DNA of 28,000 bases from CAYQDR01 sp964416315 (lineage in GTDB: Bacteria; Methylomirabilota; Methylomirabilia; Rokubacteriales; DASRDR01), in assembly GCA_964416315.1 (NCBI GenBank), contig CAYQDR010000056.1, positions 1 through 28,000 on the forward strand, given 5' to 3'. Of the stretch, positions 14,661 through 22,420 are shown one piece after another (within the stretch, counting starts at the first letter, position 1; each line of letters begins with the position of its first letter). The notes beneath the pieces are model-generated. The model was not told the origin of the DNA. It searched no databases and saw nothing but the letters and a program-made list of their open reading frames with translations. A program made the translations under genes and the position numbers.

Positions 14661-15470
14661 TCAGAACGTGAAGAGATCCGCGCGCCGGTGCTGGAGCGCG
14701 GGGAGCGAGAGGCGCAGGCGCTCCTGCTCGGCGAGGTTGACATCGGCGACGACGACGCCCTCGCGGTAGCCGGCGCGCGCGAGGACAGTGCCCCACGGAT
14801 CCACGATCATCGCGTTGCCGTAACAGGCGTTCGCCGGCGGGTGCGGGCCGCACTGGGCCGCGGCGAGCACGCAGACCTGGTTCTCGATCGCCCGCGCGCG
14901 CAGCAGCACCTCCCAGTGGTCCTTCCCCGTCTCCATGGTGAAGGCGGAGGGCACGGTGACGAGCCGCGCGCCGCGCGCCGCGAGGCGCCGGTAGAGCTCC
15001 GGGAACCGGAGGTCGTAGCAGATCGTGAGGCCGACCGGGGCGCCGCCGAGCTCCGCGACGACGACCTCGTCGCCCGGGGCCATCGTCGCCGACTCCGCGT
15101 AGACCTTCCCGTCCACCTCCACGTCGAAGAGGTGGAGCTTCCGGTAGCGCGCGACGATCTCGCCGTCGGGGTTGAACGCGAGGCTCGTGTTGTAGAAGCG
15201 CTCGCTGCCCTCGACGGCCTCGAGCCACGAGCCGCCGACGAGCCAGAAGCGGTAGCGCGCGGCCAGGCGCGCGAGCAGCTCGGAGGTCTCCCCCGGGATG
15301 GGCTCGGCCACCTCCGCGTGGCGCTTGCGGGGGCCGAGGTACGTCCACAGCTCCGGCAGGACGACCAGGTCGGGCCCCCACGCCGCCGCCTGCGCCACGA
15401 GGCCTTCCGCCCGCTCGAGGTTGGCGGCCTTGTCGTCCTGGCTGTTCATCTGGACGAGCGCGACGCGCAC
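14661..15470 (-). CDS. Carbon-nitrogen hydrolase (nitrilase superfamily amidase, Nit2/omega-amidase-like)
   Basis: The 269-residue protein starts at GTG 15468-15470 with GGAGGA just upstream. The catalytic triad is visible: Glu40 (VVLPELW), Lys111 (RYRKLHLFD) and Cys151 (TICYDLRFPEL). Sequence order and length match the Nit1/Nit2 branch of amidases, which act on omega-amides of 2-oxo acids or on deaminated glutathione, rather than true nitrilases. It is cytosolic, with no signal peptide. It lies 13 nt after the M50 protease stop and 48 nt before the GS-like gene. The exact amide substrate cannot be told from the sequence. Confidence 0.9.
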   Translation of the reverse strand: MRVALVQMNSQDDKAANLERAEGLVAQAAAWGPDLVVLPELWTYLGPRKRHAEVAEPIPGETSELLARLAARYRFWLVGGSWLEAVEGSERFYNTSLAFNPDGEIVARYRKLHLFDVEVDGKVYAESATMAPGDEVVVAELGGAPVGLTICYDLRFPELYRRLAARGARLVTVPSAFTMETGKDHWEVLLRARAIENQVCVLAAAQCGPHPPANACYGNAMIVDPWGTVLARAGYREGVVVADVNLAEQERLRLSLPALQHRRADLFTF

Positions 15471-15483
15471 AGGTTCCTCCGAT

Positions 15484-16632
15484 CTAACGCACGGACAGCG
15501 GGACCGGCGGCAGGAGGACGAAGAGGAGGATCAGGCTGAAGATCCCGAGCGCGCGCCGCCAGGGGTCGAGCGGCGTGATGTCGTCCATCGGCGGCGCGTG
15601 CTGGAAGCCCATCAGCACGACGATCAGCGCGCCCCAGACGAGCCAGTTCAAGCTCCCGAACGCGATCCCGATGGCGACGAGGCCCCCGACCGCCAGCTTC
15701 GAGATCAGGGCGTGTCGGCGCCCGAAGAGGGCGTAGACCATGTGCCCGCCGTCGAGCTGGCCCGCCGGGATCAGGTTCAGCACCGTGACGAAGAAGCCGA
15801 ACCATGCCGCCACACCGACCGGATGGAGCTGGACATCGTGCCCCGGCGGGAGCGGGCCGAGCACGAGCCAGCCGATGAGCCGGGTGAGGAGCGCATCGCC
15901 GAACTCGATGTAGAGCCCCTCGCCCTGCGGCGGGATGCGCACGATCGAGGAGAGCTGGAGCCCGACGGCGTAGATCGGAATGGCCACCGCGAGCCCGGCG
16001 AGCGGCCCCGCCACCGCCATGTCGAACAGCGACCGCCGATTGCGGACGGGGCCGCGGAGGCGGATGACGGCGCCGAGCGTCCCGAGAAGGAACGGGGGAA
16101 CCGGCGGGACCGGGATGAAGTACGGCAAGGTGATCGGCATGCCGTGACGCCGGCCAAGCGTGTAGTGCCCGAACTCGTGCACCACCAGGATCGCGAGCAG
16201 GGAGGCGGAGAACGGCGCGCCCGCGAGGAGCCGGCTCGGGGCGCTCAGGAGCTCCGTCGGGGACACGCCCCCGAGGGATACGGCGCCGGCCAGGAGCGTC
16301 GTCAGGACCGTGGCGAGGAACAGGCCGAGATTCACGAGCGGGTTCGGCCGGTCGCTGAGCTCCGCCCGCGGCAGCGCGTACACCCACGCCGTCCCGCGCT
16401 CCTCGCGGACGAAGGGTGAGTACCCGTGGGGCGCGAAGCGCCCGTCGAGCAGTTCGAGCGCGCGGCCGGGGGTGACCCGGAGCCGGCCGCCGAAGGCGAG
16501 GGAGTGCCCCCAGACCTGCCGCTGCTCCACCGCGAGGACGTCCTCGAGCTGTCCCCGGAGCAGCGGCTCCAGGAGCAGGAGGTCTTCCGCGGGAGCCGGG
16601 GGCTCGGGCGGGCGGCCGGACCAGAATCGCAT
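15484..16632 (-). CDS. Site-2 protease family (M50) integral membrane metalloprotease
   Basis: From the ATG at 16630-16632 the product has 382 residues; a GTG at 16651-16653 is an alternative. The zinc site HEFGH is at about 152-156 inside a membrane segment, and the second M50 motif is NLIPAGQLDGGH, supplying the Asp ligand. About six to seven hydrophobic segments follow a soluble N-terminal domain of roughly 90 residues (AEDLLLLEPLLRGQLEDVLA). This resembles the plant EGY / bacterial YwhC-like branch of S2P proteases without a PDZ domain. It probably cleaves membrane-bound substrates; the target is unknown. It is first in a tight pair with the amidase gene. Confidence 0.86.
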   Translation of the reverse strand: MRFWSGRPPEPPAPAEDLLLLEPLLRGQLEDVLAVEQRQVWGHSLAFGGRLRVTPGRALELLDGRFAPHGYSPFVREERGTAWVYALPRAELSDRPNPLVNLGLFLATVLTTLLAGAVSLGGVSPTELLSAPSRLLAGAPFSASLLAILVVHEFGHYTLGRRHGMPITLPYFIPVPPVPPFLLGTLGAVIRLRGPVRNRRSLFDMAVAGPLAGLAVAIPIYAVGLQLSSIVRIPPQGEGLYIEFGDALLTRLIGWLVLGPLPPGHDVQLHPVGVAAWFGFFVTVLNLIPAGQLDGGHMVYALFGRRHALISKLAVGGLVAIGIAFGSLNWLVWGALIVVLMGFQHAPPMDDITPLDPWRRALGIFSLILLFVLLPPVPLSVR

Positions 16633-16715
16633 GCGGCGTGACCCGTCGCTCACCTTAGCATGGGTCCCCTGGCACGGCAACGCGCGCGCTCGCAGTGGAG
16701 ACCCTGGGGTCCTGT

Positions 16716-16818
16716 CACGGCGAACAGCCCACGCCGTCCTCGCGCCACCCATCCCCCAGTGGGGCCCTGTCGCTGCGGGCGGCGTCGGGTACCCGCTTGC
16801 GGGTGCCCGTTCGCCGTG
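16716..16818. repeat. Nested inverted repeats in intergenic region
   Basis: CACGGCGAAC (16716-16725) is matched by its exact reverse complement GTTCGCCGTG (16809-16818). Inside lies GGGTACCCGC (16787-16796), TT, GCGGGTGCCC (16799-16808), a 10-bp hairpin with one G-T pair. The region is the 228-bp gap between the glycosyltransferase stop and the protease start, with no convincing ORF. It could terminate the fab-rnc-glycosyltransferase transcript or be a structured leader. Confidence 0.4.
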
Positions 16819-16860
16819 CCACCCGCCGCGCCGGCTCCCCTACGAGCTATGGGACCGGCA

Positions 16861-18417
16861 CTACCGGCAGCGGCCCGCGCCGTCGGGCAGGAGCACGTAG
16901 CCGACGCGCAGCACCCGGGAGGGCGCGAAGCGATACGGCGCCTCGACGAGGCGCGCGGACGGGACGTCGCCGAGCTCGACCCCGAAGGCCGAGGCGGCGA
17001 ACTCCCGGAGCTCCCTCGGTACCCCCCGAGCGCGCTCCCAGACGACGAGACACTGCCCCCGCCCGAACCCGGGCGGCACGTAGTAGGGACTTTCGAGCGT
17101 GACAACGCGGGCCCGAGGAAACCAGAGCCGGAGGTTTCCGCCGATCGGCCCCTCCCCCGCCACGATCGTCCCGCCCGTGAATCCCGCCGCCCCGAGCTCG
17201 GCAGCGACGGCGTCATACGGGGCGTTGAGGCGGGATGGTCGTCCGAGCCGGTCGCCGCGGTAGACGTTGGCGGCGAAGGCGGCGGCGACGCCGAGCTCGA
17301 AGACGAGGAGGATCGCGGCGAGTCGCCGCATCCGGGCACCGTCCAGACGCGCGGGATCGAGCCGCGAGAAGATGTAGAGCGGCGCCAGGACGAACGCCGG
17401 CATCATCCACCGGAACTTCAGGTACGTGAGGCCTCCGACCAGCGCCGCGGCGAGGAGGAGGCCGAACTCCGCGAGAAAGAAGCGCCCGAGCAGCCGGCGG
17501 CCCGTGGCCCGCGGGTCGTCGGCAGCCGCCGGCGATCGCCATCCCTCGGGGAAGAGCACGAGCAGCACGATCCCGAGGGGCGCCAGGTAGTAGAGCGTGA
17601 CCCGGACGATGTAGTAGAGGCCCTCGGCCAGGCCCCGGAAGTAGCCCGTGCGGAGCTCCGCGCGCACCTCGAGGGCGTACAGGCGCGCCAGCGAGAACTC
17701 GTGCCCGTAGAACCAGACCAAGTACGGGACCAGCAGGATGCCCGCCACCGCCAGCGACAGCAGGAGGCGCCGGTCGAGGATCCGGGCGCGGAACTCCGGC
17801 ACGGTGACGCCCGCGACGAGCAGCGCCGCCGCAAAGAGCGCAAAGCTGAACTTGGAGAGCATGCCCGCGCCGAGCGCCAGGCCGAGGACCAGGTAGGCGC
17901 CGGGGCTCCCGGACGCGGCGAGCCGGACCAGCGCGTGGAACGTCGCCGCGGCGGCGGCGAGCACCGCCACGCTGTGCGTCAGGTCCGCGTGGGCCACCCA
18001 GCCGATGGGGATCATCAACAGGAGGCTCGCGGCACCGAGGACCGCCAGCCGCGCGTCCGGCAGGATCCGCCGCCCGCTCAAGTACACGAAGGCGTACGCC
18101 AGCACGAGCAGCGCGTACTTGACCGCCGTCAGGCCCAGGAGCCCGACGCCGAAGAGCCGGAACGCGCCCCAGACGAGCCAGTTGTAGAGGGGCGGCTGCC
18201 GCGGGAGGTAGCCCCACTCCAGCGTCTGCCCGAAGACGGCCTCCCGGGAGTCGTCGATCGTCAGGACCGGGGAGACCGCCAGGCGCAGCAGGATGTGACC
18301 GACCGCGAAGCCGGCCAGGACGAGGAAGAAGGTGCGCGGCCGCCAGAGCGGGGCGACCGGCGCCTCGCCGGGCGCCGCGCGCACCTGCGCCGCGACCGGC
18401 GCTCCGGCGTCTCGCAT
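16861..18417 (-). CDS. Membrane glycosyltransferase, ArnT/PMT-like (GT39/GT83 family)
   Basis: The ATG at 18415-18417 gives 518 residues and follows the rnc stop by 1 nt, so translation is coupled. After a short N-terminus there are about 10-12 hydrophobic segments. The first external loop holds the acidic pair DD in SPVLTIDDSREAVFGQ and then LPRQPPLYNWLVW, the pattern of polyprenyl-phosphate-sugar-dependent transferases (PMT_2/ArnT). A C-terminal soluble domain of about 120 residues follows FELGVAAAFAANVYRGD. It probably moves a sugar from an undecaprenyl phosphate donor to lipid or protein on the outer side of the inner membrane. Acceptor and sugar are unknown. Confidence 0.82.
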   Translation of the reverse strand: MRDAGAPVAAQVRAAPGEAPVAPLWRPRTFFLVLAGFAVGHILLRLAVSPVLTIDDSREAVFGQTLEWGYLPRQPPLYNWLVWGAFRLFGVGLLGLTAVKYALLVLAYAFVYLSGRRILPDARLAVLGAASLLLMIPIGWVAHADLTHSVAVLAAAAATFHALVRLAASGSPGAYLVLGLALGAGMLSKFSFALFAAALLVAGVTVPEFRARILDRRLLLSLAVAGILLVPYLVWFYGHEFSLARLYALEVRAELRTGYFRGLAEGLYYIVRVTLYYLAPLGIVLLVLFPEGWRSPAAADDPRATGRRLLGRFFLAEFGLLLAAALVGGLTYLKFRWMMPAFVLAPLYIFSRLDPARLDGARMRRLAAILLVFELGVAAAFAANVYRGDRLGRPSRLNAPYDAVAAELGAAGFTGGTIVAGEGPIGGNLRLWFPRARVVTLESPYYVPPGFGRGQCLVVWERARGVPRELREFAASAFGVELGDVPSARLVEAPYRFAPSRVLRVGYVLLPDGAGRCR

Positions 18418-18418
18418 C

Positions 18419-18874
18419 TCAGGGCGACTCCACGCCCGCGAGCGCGGCGACGAGGCGTCGGGCCGGCTCGAGCCCAGCGTCGAGGTAGACCGCCGCCACC
18501 ACCGCCTCGAGCGCGGCGGCCAGGATCGACTCCTTCCCCCGCCCCCCGCTCTGCTCCTCGCCACGACCGAGACGGAGGCGGTCGGGCACCCCGAGGCGCG
18601 CCGCCCACGCGGCGAGGTTCCGGTCCGAGACGAGGGCCGCGCGTCGCTGGGTCAGCGGTCCCGCGCCGTCCTCGGGGGTCCGGGCCAGGAGCCACTCGGC
18701 GACGAGCAGGCTCAGCACCGCGTCACCGAGGAAGGCGAGCGCCTCGTTGTGCGGCGTCGGGGGGTGCTCGTGGGCGTACGAGGGGTGCGTCAGGGCGCGC
18801 GCGAGCAGGTCGGGGTCGTGGAAGGCGTGACCGAGCCGGCCCTGGAGGTCTCCGAGGGCCGCTGCCTGGGTCAC
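18419..18874 (-). CDS. rnc: RNase III-like protein lacking the dsRNA-binding domain, degenerate active site
   Basis: The 151-residue product (GTG start 18872-18874) covers only the RNase III catalytic domain. The signature NEALAFLGDAVL is at 43-54 and ILAAALEAVVAAVYLDAG at 117-134. In normal RNase III these read N-E-x-L-E-F-L-G-D and L-A-D-A-L-E-A. Here two of the four metal-binding acids are Ala (positions 47 and 120), while Asp51 and Glu123 remain. The dsRBD of about 70 residues is missing; the stop is followed 1 nt later by the next gene. Position after fabF is the usual location of rnc in many bacteria. It may be inactive or work as a dimer partner or RNA-binding remnant; a second, intact rnc would be expected elsewhere. 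Confidence 0.82.
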   Translation of the reverse strand: MTQAAALGDLQGRLGHAFHDPDLLARALTHPSYAHEHPPTPHNEALAFLGDAVLSLLVAEWLLARTPEDGAGPLTQRRAALVSDRNLAAWAARLGVPDRLRLGRGEEQSGGRGKESILAAALEAVVAAVYLDAGLEPARRLVAALAGVESP

Positions 18875-18935
18875 GGGCGAAGGGTGCGAATCCCGCGCCG
18901 AGAACCGAGCAGATCCGACCGGAGGGACGGGACGT

Positions 18936-18970
18936 CCGCGAGGCCGCAGGCCGAGCGCGTCCCGGCGAGC
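18936..18970. repeat. Copy 1 of 35-bp hairpin repeat
   Basis: Identical over 35 bp to 19085-19119 and similar for about 15 bp on each side. On the minus strand each copy folds as GGACG-C / G-CGTCC, a 2-nt bulge, CGC/GCG, a 2x2 internal loop and GGCC/GGCC around TGC. The copies differ next to the core at a bulged base, so the fold is kept. Confidence 0.65.
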
Positions 18971-19084
18971 CGGAGGACGCAGGGAAGAGGCGGGCCGAGA
19001 CGTACGACCCGGCCCGCCAGGGGCGGGACCGGGTACCCCGCAAAGGTACGGCCCGCCGACGACCCGGCCGGAGGGATTGGACGC

Positions 19085-19119
19085 CCGCGAGGCCGCAGGC
19101 CGAGCGCGTCCCGGCGAGC
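19085..19119. repeat. Copy 2 of 35-bp hairpin repeat
   Basis: Direct repeat of 18936-18970, spaced 149 bp away, within the inverted-repeat element between fabF and rnc. Confidence 0.65.
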
Positions 19120-19156
19120 TGGAGAACGCCGAGATGCGACGGTTATCGGCGCGGGA

Positions 19157-20407
19157 CTACTCCTGAAATCGGCGGAACGCCAAGGTCGCGTTCGTCCCGC
19201 CGAATCCGAACCCGTTGGACAGGGCGACGTCCACCTGCGCCTTGCGCGCCGCGTTCGGCACGTAGTCGAGATCGCAGTTCGGATCCGGTGTGTCGTAGTT
19301 GACGGTGGGCGGCAGCACGCCGTGGTAGAGCGCGAGCACCGTCACGACCGCCTCGACGCCCCCCGCCGCGCCGAGGAGGTGGCCGATCATCGACTTCGTC
19401 GACGACACCGCGAGCCGGTGCGCATGGTCGCCGAACACCCGCTTGATCGCGAGCGTCTCGGTCTTGTCGTTGTACGGGGTCGAGGTCCCGTGCGCGTTGA
19501 TGTAGCCGACGCTCTCCGGAGGGATGCCCGCATCGCCCACGGCCGCGGCCATGGCCCGCATCGCCCCGTCCCCCTCCGGATCCGGCGCGGTCATGTGGTA
19601 CGCGTCGGCCGTCATCCCGTAGCCGACCACCTCGGCGTAGATCCGCGCCCCGCGCCGCCGCGCGTGCTCCAGGCTCTCGAGGACCACCACCCCCGCCCCC
19701 TCGCCGACCACGAACCCGTCCCGGTCCCGGTCGAAGGGGCGCGAGGCCCGGTCGGGCTCGTCGTTCCGGGTCGAGAGGGCCTTCATCGAGCAGAAGCCCG
19801 CGACGCAGAGCTCGTTGATGATCGCCTCCGACCCGCCGGCCAGCATGAGGTCGGCGTCGCCCCGCTGGATGATCTTGAACGCGTCCCCGATCGCATGGTT
19901 GCCCGTGGCGCAGGCGGTGATGACGGCGGAGTTCGGCCCCTTGAGCTTGTAGCGCATCGAGAGCTGGCCGGCGGCCATGTTGACGATCAGCGAGGGCACG
20001 AAGAAGGGGGAGATCCGGTCCGCCCCCCGCTCCCTCAGGACGTCGTACCAGCGCAGGATCGAGTCGATGCCGCCGATCCCCGAGCCGACCAGGGCCCCGG
20101 CCCGCGTCGGGTCCACCTGCGCGAAGTCGAGCTTGGCGTCCTCCACCGCGTCCACGCCGGCGGCGAGAGCGTAGTGGATGAACAGATCCATCTTCTTCGC
20201 GTCTTTCTTGTCCGTCAGGCGAAGCGGGTCGAACCCCTTGACCTCGGCGGCGATCCGGGTGTCGAGGCGCTTCGGGTCGAAGTGGGTGATCGGCCCGACC
20301 CCCGAGCGCCCCTCGCAGACCGCCGCCCAGAACTCCCGGGCGGAGTTGCCAACGGGCGTCAAGGCCCCGACGCCCGTCACCACGACTCGCACCGTGCCGC
20401 GCTCCAC
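19157..20407 (-). CDS. fabF: 3-oxoacyl-[ACP] synthase II (KAS II)
   Basis: The product condenses malonyl-ACP with acyl-ACP in fatty acid elongation. The chosen start GTG (20405-20407) has GGAGG 7 nt upstream and gives 416 residues, the normal length; other in-frame starts at 20437 and 20392 exist. The Cys-His-His active site is visible: Cys166 in VITACATGNHA, His in NAHGTSTPYND and His in MIGHLLGAAGGVEA. The C-terminus NGFGFGGTNATLAF is typical. It lies downstream of acpP by about 34 nt in the fab operon and ends immediately against the repeat element at 18891-19156. Confidence 0.96.
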   Translation of the reverse strand: MERGTVRVVVTGVGALTPVGNSAREFWAAVCEGRSGVGPITHFDPKRLDTRIAAEVKGFDPLRLTDKKDAKKMDLFIHYALAAGVDAVEDAKLDFAQVDPTRAGALVGSGIGGIDSILRWYDVLRERGADRISPFFVPSLIVNMAAGQLSMRYKLKGPNSAVITACATGNHAIGDAFKIIQRGDADLMLAGGSEAIINELCVAGFCSMKALSTRNDEPDRASRPFDRDRDGFVVGEGAGVVVLESLEHARRRGARIYAEVVGYGMTADAYHMTAPDPEGDGAMRAMAAAVGDAGIPPESVGYINAHGTSTPYNDKTETLAIKRVFGDHAHRLAVSSTKSMIGHLLGAAGGVEAVVTVLALYHGVLPPTVNYDTPDPNCDLDYVPNAARKAQVDVALSNGFGFGGTNATLAFRRFQE

Positions 20408-20441
20408 CGCCGTGCCTCCGTCGCGCCGCCGCCTCACCGGC

Positions 20442-20681
20442 TCAGGTGTTGTCCTTGATGTACTGGATCGCGTCGCCGACCGTGGCGATCTTTTCCGCGT
20501 CTTCGTCCGGGATGTCGAGCCCGAACTCCTCCTCGAACGCCATGACCAGTTCCACCGTGTCGAGGGAGTCAGCTCCGAGGTCTTCGATGAACTTGGCGGA
20601 CGGGGTCACCTCGCTGTCTTCCACGGAAAGCTGCTCGCAGATGATCTCCTTCACCCGCTCCTCGACGGATTTGGTCGTCAT
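20442..20681 (-). CDS. acpP: Acyl carrier protein
   Basis: This acidic 79-residue protein carries the growing acyl chain on 4'-phosphopantetheine attached to Ser39 of the motif GADSLDTVELVM. Four-helix ACP pattern and length are standard. The ATG has a GAGG run upstream (minus strand of 20688-20699). It lies 17 nt after fabG and before fabF, the classic order. Confidence 0.98.
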   Translation of the reverse strand: MTTKSVEERVKEIICEQLSVEDSEVTPSAKFIEDLGADSLDTVELVMAFEEEFGLDIPDEDAEKIATVGDAIQYIKDNT

Positions 20682-20698
20682 CGCCGATCCTCACCTCC

Positions 20699-21445
20699 TC
20701 ACATGTACAGCCCGCCGTTGACGTGGATCACCTGACCCGTGATGTAGGAGGCGCCGTCCGAGGCGAGGAAGCGCACGACCTCCGCCACCTCCTCCGGCGT
20801 CCCGATCCGCTTGAGCGGCACCTGGGCAATGTACGCCTCGCGCATCTCGCTCGACAGCGCGGCGCTCATGTCGGTTGCGATCAGCCCGGGCGCCACGGCA
20901 TTGACCAGGATACCCCAGTGCGCCAGCTCCCGTGCGGCCGACTTCGTCAGCCCGATCAGCCCCGCCTTGGCCGCCGAGTAGTTCGCCTGCCCGGCGGTCC
21001 CCATCGCGCCGGCCGTGGAGACGATGTTCACGATCCGACCCGAGCGCTGCCGCACCATGACGCGAGCCGAGGCGCGCAGCGCCTGGAAGGCGGCCCGCAG
21101 GTTGACCCCGAGGACCTCGTCCCAGTCGGCGTCCTTCATCCGGATGAGGAGCCCGTCCCGCGTCATGCCGGCATTGTTGACCAGGAGGTCGATCCGCCCG
21201 AACCGCTCCTTGGCCTCGTCGACCATCCGCTGGATGTCCTCGCTCTGGCCCATCTCCGCGACCAGGCCGAGGGCCTGCGCCCCTCGCGCCTCGGCCTCGC
21301 GTGCGGCCTCGGCCACGCGCGCGGGGTCGCGGCCGGTGAGCACGACGGCCGCCCCGTCCCCGGCGAGGGCGCGAACGATGGCCCGCCCGATGCCGCGCGT
21401 GCCGCCCGTCACGATGGCCACCCGTCCGTCCAGCGGTCCGCCCAC
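20699..21445 (-). CDS. fabG: 3-oxoacyl-[ACP] reductase
   Basis: The 248-residue SDR reduces 3-oxoacyl-ACP with NADPH. Cofactor motif TGGTRGIG is at 13-20, TGRDP at the end of beta-2 fits NADP, NNAG at 90-93, and the Ser143-Tyr156-Lys160 triad (IVSTAGAMG, NYSAAKAG) is complete. The GTG start at 21443-21445 has GAGGGG 6 nt upstream and lies 9 nt after the fabD stop. The C-terminus GQVIHVNGGLYM is typical of FabG. Confidence 0.97.
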   Translation of the reverse strand: MGGPLDGRVAIVTGGTRGIGRAIVRALAGDGAAVVLTGRDPARVAEAAREAEARGAQALGLVAEMGQSEDIQRMVDEAKERFGRIDLLVNNAGMTRDGLLIRMKDADWDEVLGVNLRAAFQALRASARVMVRQRSGRIVNIVSTAGAMGTAGQANYSAAKAGLIGLTKSAARELAHWGILVNAVAPGLIATDMSAALSSEMREAYIAQVPLKRIGTPEEVAEVVRFLASDGASYITGQVIHVNGGLYM

Positions 21446-21454
21446 GGCGACCCC

Positions 21455-22399
21455 TCAGCCACCCAGGGCCGCCACGGCCTTCTCGAGCCCGCCCGGATCC
21501 TCCACCGCGAACCCCGCGAGGGACCCGTCGATCCGCCTGAGCAGCCCCGTCAGGACGCGCCCCGGACCGACCTCGAGGAACGCCCGCGCCCCCTCGGCCG
21601 CCATCCGCCCCACGCACTCTGTCCAGCGCACCGGCGCCGTGACCTGCCGCACGAGGAAGGGCGCCACCTCGTCGGCGCGGGTCGTCAGCCCGGCGTCCAC
21701 GTTGCGGACGACGGCGAGGCGCGGGGGCGCCGTCGGCACCCCGGCGAGGACGGCCGCGAGCCGCTCGGCGGCCGGCGCCATGAGCCGGCAGTGGAACGGC
21801 GCGCTCACGGGCAGGAGGACGCTCCGCCTCCCGCCGCGCTGCGCGGCGAGGGCGACCGCGCGCTCGACGGCAGCGAGGTGGCCCGCGACGACGACCTGAC
21901 CCGGCGCGTTGATGTTGGCCACGTCCACGACCTGGCCGGCCCCCGCCTCCCGGCAGATCTCCTCGACGACGGGCAGGTCCAGTCCCAGGATCGCCGCCAT
22001 GGCTCCCGTGCCCACCGGCACCGCCTCCTGCATGAACTCGCCACGCCGCCGCACCAGCCGCACCGCGTCCCGGAAGGCCAGCGCGCCCGCCGCGACCAGT
22101 GCCGAGTACTCCCCGAGGCTGTGACCGGCCACGACCGAGGGCTCGAGACCGCGCTCGGCGAGCAGCGTCGTCGCAGCGACGCTCACGGCCAGAACCGCGG
22201 GCTGCGTGTTCGCGGTGAGCTGGAGCGTCTCCCCGGGGCCCTCGAAGCAGAGCTTCGCCACGTCCAGCCCGAGCGCGTCGCTGGCCTCCTCGAAGACCGC
22301 ACGCGCCCCCGGCGACGCGTCGTGGAAGCCGCGCCCCATCCCGACCGACTGGGAGCCCTGCCCGGGGAAACAGAAGGCCAGGCGGAGGTCACCCTTCAT
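21455..22399 (-). CDS. fabD: Malonyl-CoA:ACP transacylase
   Basis: The product loads malonyl groups onto ACP. It has the opening LAFCFPGQGSQSVGMG, the nucleophile Ser94 in VVAGHSLGEYSAL, and His in PVSAPFHCRLM. The ATG at 22397-22399 gives 314 residues; a GTG two codons upstream is equally possible because no clear SD is present. It follows plsX by about 20 nt. The fabH gene that often stands between plsX and fabD is absent here. Confidence 0.96.
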   Translation of the reverse strand: MKGDLRLAFCFPGQGSQSVGMGRGFHDASPGARAVFEEASDALGLDVAKLCFEGPGETLQLTANTQPAVLAVSVAATTLLAERGLEPSVVAGHSLGEYSALVAAGALAFRDAVRLVRRRGEFMQEAVPVGTGAMAAILGLDLPVVEEICREAGAGQVVDVANINAPGQVVVAGHLAAVERAVALAAQRGGRRSVLLPVSAPFHCRLMAPAAERLAAVLAGVPTAPPRLAVVRNVDAGLTTRADEVAPFLVRQVTAPVRWTECVGRMAAEGARAFLEVGPGRVLTGLLRRIDGSLAGFAVEDPGGLEKAVAALGG

Positions 22400-22420
22400 T
22401 GACACACGTCGAGGGACGTG

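Larger units (their letters stand above)
18891..19156 (-). repeat. Intergenic element with terminal inverted repeats and duplicated hairpin
   Basis: Reading the minus strand, the element begins right after the fabF stop codon with TCCCGCGCCGATAACC (19156-19141) and ends with GGTTCTCGGCGCGGGA (18906-18891), complementary at 15 of 16 positions. Between them lie two 35-nt identical segments (listed separately), a hairpin at 18989-19018 with a 9-bp stem, and an alternative 11-bp stem with one bulge from 19008 onward. No ORF of note is present. It could be a miniature mobile element or a structured RNA in the fab operon leader of rnc. Confidence 0.6.

Noticed and set aside
18881..18906. tRNA T-arm-like sequence (GCGAATCCC) near the end of the fabF-rnc element
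   Set aside because: No anticodon arm, D-arm or matching acceptor strand lies at tRNA distances.
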